Part shown: piece after piece, positions 59,701 to 64,000 of the stretch | How positions within the stretch are numbered: position 1 is the first letter of the stretch | How the letters are laid out: each line of letters begins with the position of its first letter | NCBI RefSeq assembly: GCF_030407495.1 | Contig: NZ_JASDDG010000002.1 | Coordinates: 1 to 64,000 of the forward strand | Direction of reading: 5' to 3' | From: Arthrobacter sp. APC 3897 | GTDB taxonomy: Bacteria > Actinomycetota > Actinomycetes > Actinomycetales > Micrococcaceae | DNA length: 64,000 nt | Program-made: the position numbers and the translations under genes | The notes under the pieces: generated by a model | What the model was told of the DNA's origin: nothing | Database searches by the model: none | The model's input: the letters and a program-made list of their open reading frames with translations, nothing else

Positions 59701-60653
59701 GCGCCCTCCCCCTCGTGTCCGGTCAGCGCCAGGAAAACGTCATCCATGGTTCCGTGACGGAACTCAAAATCCTGCACGGCGTCACCGTGCTCCGCCAGAA
59801 TCCTGCGGGCCGTCTCCGCGGTGTCGACGACGAGCCGCACCACCCCGCCGTCGTCCTCATCGCGGATGCCGGCCCCCGCAGCGGTTGCCAGCGCCAGCAG
59901 CGCCGGACGGTTGTCGGTGGTGATGCTCAGGACGGAGTTGCTGTGCCGGGCGCGCAGCTGGGCGGGCGTGCCGTCCGCGATGATGCGGCCGCGTTCAATA
60001 ATGCACACCCTGTCCGCTTCCTCGGTTTCCTCCATGTAGTGCGTAGTGAGGAAGACGGTGAGCCCGTGCCTGTCCCGCAGTTCGCGGATGGTGGACCAGA
60101 CCATGGCACGGCTGGCCGGATCCAAACCGGCGGTGGGTTCGTCCAGAAAGAGGATCGACGGCGAGTGCAGCAGTGCGCGGGCAATGTCCACACGCCGCCG
60201 CTGCCCGCCGGAATAGGTGCCGTAGCGGCGGTCTACGAAGTCGTCGATCCCGATCAGGGCGCTCAGCTCCTGGATCCGGGCATCGTTGGCCGCTGTGTCG
60301 GCCGAATAAAATTTAGCCCTCGTCCGCAGGTTTTCGCGGCCAGTCAGCAGCGGGTCCAGCAACGAATCCTGGAAAACGACTCCGATGTCCTTGCGGACTT
60401 GGCCGGCCGCGCTGCGTACATCGTGCCCGCTGACGGTTGCTTCACCGGCGTTGAAGGGAATGACCGTGGTGAGACAGGAAATAGTGGTGGATTTTCCGGC
60501 GCCGTTAACGCCCAGAAAGGCGAAGACGGTGCCGGGCTGCACCTCGAAGGAAAGGTCGTCAACGGCTGTGGCGGCACCGTATTTCTTGGTCAACCCACGG
60601 ACGGATATAGCGGTGTCTCCGGCTATTGCCACGATTACCCCGACTCTTCCCAT
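59697..60653 (-). CDS. ABC transporter ATP-binding protein, DrrA-type
   Basis: A 318-residue ATPase with Walker A NGAGKSTTISCL, signature TYSGGQRRRVDIARALLHSP, Walker B ILFLDEPTAGLD and H-loop TTHYMEET. The DrrA-type long C-terminus (IIADGTPAQLRARHSNSVLSITTDNR) is present. The start is ATG 60653 or, possibly better, GTG 60632 (MAIAGDTAISVRGLTKKYG). With the permease it forms a doxorubicin-type exporter. No regulator is adjacent. Confidence 0.92.
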   Translation of the reverse strand: MGRVGVIVAIAGDTAISVRGLTKKYGAATAVDDLSFEVQPGTVFAFLGVNGAGKSTTISCLTTVIPFNAGEATVSGHDVRSAAGQVRKDIGVVFQDSLLDPLLTGRENLRTRAKFYSADTAANDARIQELSALIGIDDFVDRRYGTYSGGQRRRVDIARALLHSPSILFLDEPTAGLDPASRAMVWSTIRELRDRHGLTVFLTTHYMEETEEADRVCIIERGRIIADGTPAQLRARHSNSVLSITTDNRPALLALATAAGAGIRDEDDGGVVRLVVDTAETARRILAEHGDAVQDFEFRHGTMDDVFLALTGHEGEGA

Positions 60654-60686
60654 TCTTCCGGCGGCATCCTCCGGGCTGGGGAAAGT

Positions 60687-61241
60687 CTAGCCGGAGAGCT
60701 GGCGCAGATCGTCCCATTCAAAGGGCGTAGTCTCGTTGTTTTCCCAATCCTGCCGCAGGATGGCGTAGGCCACCGATGCCACCCGCGTACCGTCTGCCGC
60801 GGGCCAGCCGAGGCGGTAGTGGGCTTCTTTGAGGAACCCCGACCGGACAAAGGTCTTCCGCATGGCAATGTTGTCCTCCCGGGTCTGGCCTTCGAACCGC
60901 ACCGGTTCCGGGTACGTTTCAAACACCAGTGAGCACAGGGCCTTCAGGATCTGCGGGCCGAGTCCCCGGCCGCGGAAGTCCTCCGCCAGCCGCAAATCGA
61001 ACATGGGGGTGTCATCCTCCAGGTCATCAAGCACTACCATTCCCACGGTTTCCGCGTCAGCGAGGATCCACCAGCCCGCCGATTCCGCAGACCAGAATCT
61101 GCCGCTGTCCACCGTTTCCCGTGCCGACTCCGCCGTGTGCTGTGCCGTCATGTGGAAAGGGAAACTGTTTGATGTCAGGAATTGCACAATGGCTTCCGCC
61201 TCAGACGCAGATTCAGCCATGGGTCGAAAATCAATAACCAT
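60687..61241 (-). CDS. GNAT family N-acetyltransferase
   Basis: A 184-residue protein. The acetyl-CoA segment DLRLAEDFRGRGLGPQILKALCSLVFETYPE and FEGQTREDNIAMRKTFVRSGF are typical of GNATs. An N-terminal extension covers about 60 residues. It is 33 bp upstream of the exporter genes in the same direction. Acceptor unknown. Confidence 0.85.
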   Translation of the reverse strand: MVIDFRPMAESASEAEAIVQFLTSNSFPFHMTAQHTAESARETVDSGRFWSAESAGWWILADAETVGMVVLDDLEDDTPMFDLRLAEDFRGRGLGPQILKALCSLVFETYPEPVRFEGQTREDNIAMRKTFVRSGFLKEAHYRLGWPAADGTRVASVAYAILRQDWENNETTPFEWDDLRQLSG

Positions 61242-61321
61242 GGTGGGAGCCTATCCGACACCAGTAGGGTGTTGATCATTAGGTGTCCACGAGCATTTCA
61301 GCCCAGACTTGGGGGAGATTC

Positions 61322-62001
61322 ATGAGACGAGTTGTTTCAACCGGGGAAATTACCGTTGAGTCGGCGGCACGGAATCTCCATGATTATTTCACCGAACTCA
61401 TGCCCCGTACCGGCAGGGTCCGCAGCAGTTCCCGGTTCGATTCCTGGGCCGGCGGCGGCGATGCCCCGGACGTGGTGAACCGCTTCACGGCCGACGACGT
61501 TGTGGCCGCGTCCTTCCGTTGGTCAAGATTCCGGCGCGGGCGGCCGTTGCCCTGCTGGAAACGCGGGCCGGGGACATATCCGACCTGCTGGCTTCCATAC
61601 CGGCGAACGTCGATCTGCCGGATGCAGACCCGGTTCAGGACCTGGGTGCGGGCAGCCCGGCCCGCCGGCTGTGGAACCTCCTGCGCGGCCGGGACGACGA
61701 CGGCGGCTGGGGCGTGGGCCCGAGCACCGCCAGCAAACTCCTTGCCCGCAAGCGGCCCCGGCTGATTCCGGTCTACGACTCCATCATCCGCCGCGTCACT
61801 GCGCTGCCCGGTCCCAAGGACCAGTGGGAATACTGGCACACCTCCTTTGCGGACGGGGTTCTTTCCGAACGGTTGACGGAGATCCGCGCCAAGTCGGGCA
61901 TCACCGAGCCCATTTCCGACCTTCGGGTGCTGGACATCGTATTGTCCATGCACGGCAAGCGGCAGGGGTTCCTTCAGCAGGAGGAGGATCTGGAGTCTTG
62001 A
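61322..62001 (+). pseudogene. DUF6308 family protein, interrupted by one frameshift
   Basis: ATG 61322 follows GGGGGAG and encodes MRRVVSTGEITVESAARNLHDYF to VVAASF, then the frame is lost at about 61517. From there VKIPARAAVALLETRAGDISDLLASIPANVDL through LLARKRPRLIPVYDSIIRRV continues in another frame to TGA 61999-62001. The break is at TTCC-GTTGG, where one missing C would rejoin the frames as ASFPLVKIP. This could be a real mutation or an assembly error; DUF6308 has no known function. Confidence 0.78.
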
Positions 62002-62198
62002 GCACCCTCCCGTCCCCCTCCGGCGGTGCCGGGATCACTGTCCGCCCGGGTCCCGCCAGCCCGTGGCTGGGCACCCCGCCGGGAATTACTGCGCTCACGG
62101 CACTGGTCCTGTCCCTTGTTGTTGTGCCGCTGTTTTTTCCGCTGGCCGGGCTCGCTCTGGTACTCGCGGTCGCGGCACTGGTCCGGCGGCACCGCTGA
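61998..62198 (+). CDS. small membrane protein (66 aa), TTG start
   Basis: A 66-residue protein starting at TTG 61998, which overlaps the DUF6308 stop and follows AGGAGG at good spacing. One long hydrophobic segment (TALTALVLSLVVVPLFFPLAGLALVLAVAALV) and an Arg/His end. Expression would be coupled to the frameshifted gene. No family known. Confidence 0.6.
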   Translation: MSTLPSPSGGAGITVRPGPASPWLGTPPGITALTALVLSLVVVPLFFPLAGLALVLAVAALVRRHR

Positions 62199-62422
62199 TC
62201 CGCAGCCGGCTACAACCTCGGTGTCCGTTCCCGCCGGGGAACCCTAACCAAAGGAAAGGGCGGCCGACCCTTCGCCGCACTTTGATATTTCTCCCGTTTA
62301 ATGCGGCTGCAGATGAGATGAAAACGTTACTGGCTGCAAGCATATTTCGGCCTCGGTTGTGAGGCATTCTTTGACGTACGTGAACTCGCAGGTTCACTGC
62401 CGCCTTCCGAAAAAGGATTCCC

Positions 62423-63439
62423 GTGCATCATTCTCCGCGCGCTGCTGCGCTCCTTGCCGCTTTGTGTTTCTCCATCGTCCTCAGCGGGTGCGGTTCGTCC
62501 GGCGAAGCTGAAGACCCGGCCCCCGCCAATGACTCACCCCTGGCTGAATTCATGTCCTCCGCCTATGAGAGCGGGATGAGCCAGGAGGAGCAGGAGAAGG
62601 AATACGCCGAGCGGGAGCGCAAGCGGGAGGACCTCGTGGCGCAGTGCATGACGGAGGAGGGGTTCGAGTACACCCCGAATGTCCAGGACGTCTCCTTTTC
62701 CATGGGAACGGAAACGGAGTGGAATCCTGACTCCCGGGAATGGGTGTCCCAGTACGGCTACGGAATGATCAATTACCCCGGCCGGGATGACGAGCCCGTG
62801 GCCAGCGAACAGGAATACGTCGATCCGAACGCTGATTATGTCTCCAGTTTGTCGGAATCTGAGCGAACCGCCTTCTATGAGGCGCTGCACGGCCCCACGC
62901 CCGACGAAGAGGACATGCCCGCCGAGGGGGAAATGGTGGAATGGGACTGGACCACCGCGGGCTGTTACGGATGGTCGGAGAACGAAATAAACGGCGACGA
63001 CGCCGACACCACCGAGAAGCACCAGCCGCTGATTGACTCCATGAATACCCTCTACGAGGACATGATGAGTTCCCCGGAACTCACCGAGGCCGATGCCGAG
63101 TGGTCCTCCTGCATGGCTGATGCGGGACACCCGGGCTTCACGGCTCAGCTGGATGCACAGAACAGCATCAATGAAAAGATGAACTCCGCCTACGACGGGA
63201 TGAGCGCCGGCAGCAGCGCCACCGCCGAGGCTGTTGAACCCGGCGCAATGGTCGAACCGGACATGGACGGGCTGGCCGAGGAAGAAATCGCCCTCGCCCT
63301 CGCTGACCTGGACTGCCGGGAGAAGACAAATTACCGGGACACCATGGAGAGCGTGCAGTTCGAGCTCGAGCAGCAGTTCATTGATGACCATAAGGCCGAG
63401 CTGGAAGCTTTCCGCGCGGACATCGAGCAGGGCAACTGA
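62423..63439 (+). CDS. secreted lipoprotein, acidic (hypothetical)
   Basis: A 338-residue lipoprotein. The signal ends at the lipobox LSGC with Cys23. GTG 62423 follows AAAGGA. The mature chain is very acidic (SQEEQEKEYAERERKRED; YAERER; ESERTAFYEALHGPTPDEED) and repeats short Cys-containing segments (LVAQCMTEEGFEYTPN; SSCMADAGHPGF) and Met/Glu/Trp motifs. Its stop abuts the start of a membrane-fusion-type adaptor gene. Function unknown; probably part of an envelope complex. An inverted pair GTGAAC/GTTCAC lies at 62380-62397 upstream. Confidence 0.78.
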   Translation: MHHSPRAAALLAALCFSIVLSGCGSSGEAEDPAPANDSPLAEFMSSAYESGMSQEEQEKEYAERERKREDLVAQCMTEEGFEYTPNVQDVSFSMGTETEWNPDSREWVSQYGYGMINYPGRDDEPVASEQEYVDPNADYVSSLSESERTAFYEALHGPTPDEEDMPAEGEMVEWDWTTAGCYGWSENEINGDDADTTEKHQPLIDSMNTLYEDMMSSPELTEADAEWSSCMADAGHPGFTAQLDAQNSINEKMNSAYDGMSAGSSATAEAVEPGAMVEPDMDGLAEEEIALALADLDCREKTNYRDTMESVQFELEQQFIDDHKAELEAFRADIEQGN

Positions 63440-64000
63440 GTGGCGGGGATTGGACGCAAAGGTGCCGGCCGGCAGGCGGACCAGGCATCGGGTCTGGGGC
63501 TGCTCCTCGACGAGGAACCGGAGCAGGCCCGGGAGCAGGACGTTCCCGCGCGCTCATCAGCCCGGGCAGGCGTCATCACTGTTTTCCAGCGCAACCGGAC
63601 GCTCTGGATTGTGGCCGCGGCCGCCGTTCTGAGCCTGATTGCCGGTCTGCTGCTGGGGCGGACGCTGATCGGGCCGGCTGACGCAGCAGGCGCGGCCGAG
63701 CCTCCGGCACCGGGTCTGGTGACCGTTCCCGTGCAGTTTGGCCAGCTCAGCAATGACGTGACCATCCGCGGGGAGGTGGCCTATGCGGACCCGGTGGAAG
63801 TGCGCATTGACACCACCTCCATCGCAGGCCCCGCCGTCGTGACGGGCCAGGTGCCGGACGTGGGAGCGGAATTCAAGCCCCTGTCGATAGCCCTTGAGGT
63901 TGCCGGCCGGCCCGTCATTGTCCTGCCCGGAGAACTCCCTGCCTACCGGACCCTCTCCCTCGGCGCATCGGGCCCGGATGTGGTCCAGTTCAAGACGGCG
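63440..64000 (+). CDS. peptidoglycan-binding/HlyD-type membrane-fusion adaptor (partial)
   Basis: The frame starts at GTG 63440 immediately after the lipoprotein stop and runs off the window. A basic, Glu-rich cytoplasmic start is followed by a helix (TLWIVAAAAVLSLIAGLLLG near residue 55), then VPVQFGQLSNDVTIRGEVAYADPVEVRIDTT and TLSLGASGPDVVQFKTA, the start of a peptidoglycan-binding repeat. This fits the HlyD-like adaptor family of tripartite export systems, which in Arthrobacter is usually followed by ABC ATPase and permease genes. Confidence 0.8.
   Translation, partial: MAGIGRKGAGRQADQASGLGLLLDEEPEQAREQDVPARSSARAGVITVFQRNRTLWIVAAAAVLSLIAGLLLGRTLIGPADAAGAAEPPAPGLVTVPVQFGQLSNDVTIRGEVAYADPVEVRIDTTSIAGPAVVTGQVPDVGAEFKPLSIALEVAGRPVIVLPGELPAYRTLSLGASGPDVVQFKTA

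Noticed and set aside
1-64000. CRISPR arrays, IS elements, tRNA or rRNA genes
   Set aside because: None were seen by eye. Repeats found are short, and no transposase-like protein is encoded. A tRNA scan would be needed to be sure.

Overview
This is a 64 kb chromosomal window from a high-GC actinobacterium, most likely Arthrobacter or a close relative in the Micrococcaceae. I infer this from the GC-rich codon use, the gene families present (DUF222-HNH endonuclease, trifunctional-length PutA, AbgT, SMP-30, LpqC-like esterase) and a tmRNA whose tag reads AKPMRTDFALAA, a Micrococcaceae-like ending. I saw no tRNA, rRNA, CRISPR array, transposase, integrase or prophage. The window looks like ordinary chromosome rich in stand-alone metabolic, transport and small membrane genes.

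Layout. 0-6.4 kb: two small ORFs, an SDR without the usual catalytic motif, and a large putA divergent from a LysR regulator. 6.4-14.3 kb, all minus strand: a PRC-barrel/DUF2382 stress protein, an acyl-CoA ligase, and an ATP-grasp / AbgT / M20 peptidase cluster with an SDR at its head. 14.4-18.7 kb, plus strand: phosphoribosyltransferase, SGNH hydrolase, DinB, HdeD and the ammonium transporter amt. 18.7-22 kb: pyruvate-oxidase-type ThDP enzyme and a GntP permease. 22.1-25.8 kb: DHFR-like protein, an RsbQ-like hydrolase followed 8 bp later by a PAS sensor histidine kinase, then GtrA. 25.8-30.2 kb: aldehyde dehydrogenase, TRIC channel, SRPBCC, NUDIX and GyrI-like proteins. 30.2-36 kb: a TetR-like ligand-binding domain without a DNA-binding domain beside a perfect operator-like palindrome, a YczE membrane protein, and a MacB-type ABC exporter with its own TetR regulator. 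36-44.5 kb: LysE/Lrp pair, hydrolases, flavin reductase, an NTF2-fused flavin monooxygenase and a substrate-binding protein without an export signal.

44.5-64 kb: the ssrA tmRNA; a guanidine-III riboswitch in front of two tandem SMR exporters; APC and MFS transporters; a cluster of small membrane proteins; a DUF222-HNH gene with upstream tandem repeats; mntH with a palindromic operator candidate; trxB; a GNAT pseudogene with three indels; an ABC-2 drug-exporter pair; a frameshifted DUF6308 gene; and, at the right edge, a lipoprotein gene abutting a membrane-fusion-type adaptor that runs off the window.

The items most worth a second look are the guanidine riboswitch/SMR module, the RsbQ-PAS-kinase pair, the HTH-less TetR-like protein with its operator, and the ATP-grasp/AbgT/M20 cluster. 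Functions are read from motifs by eye; no database search was run.
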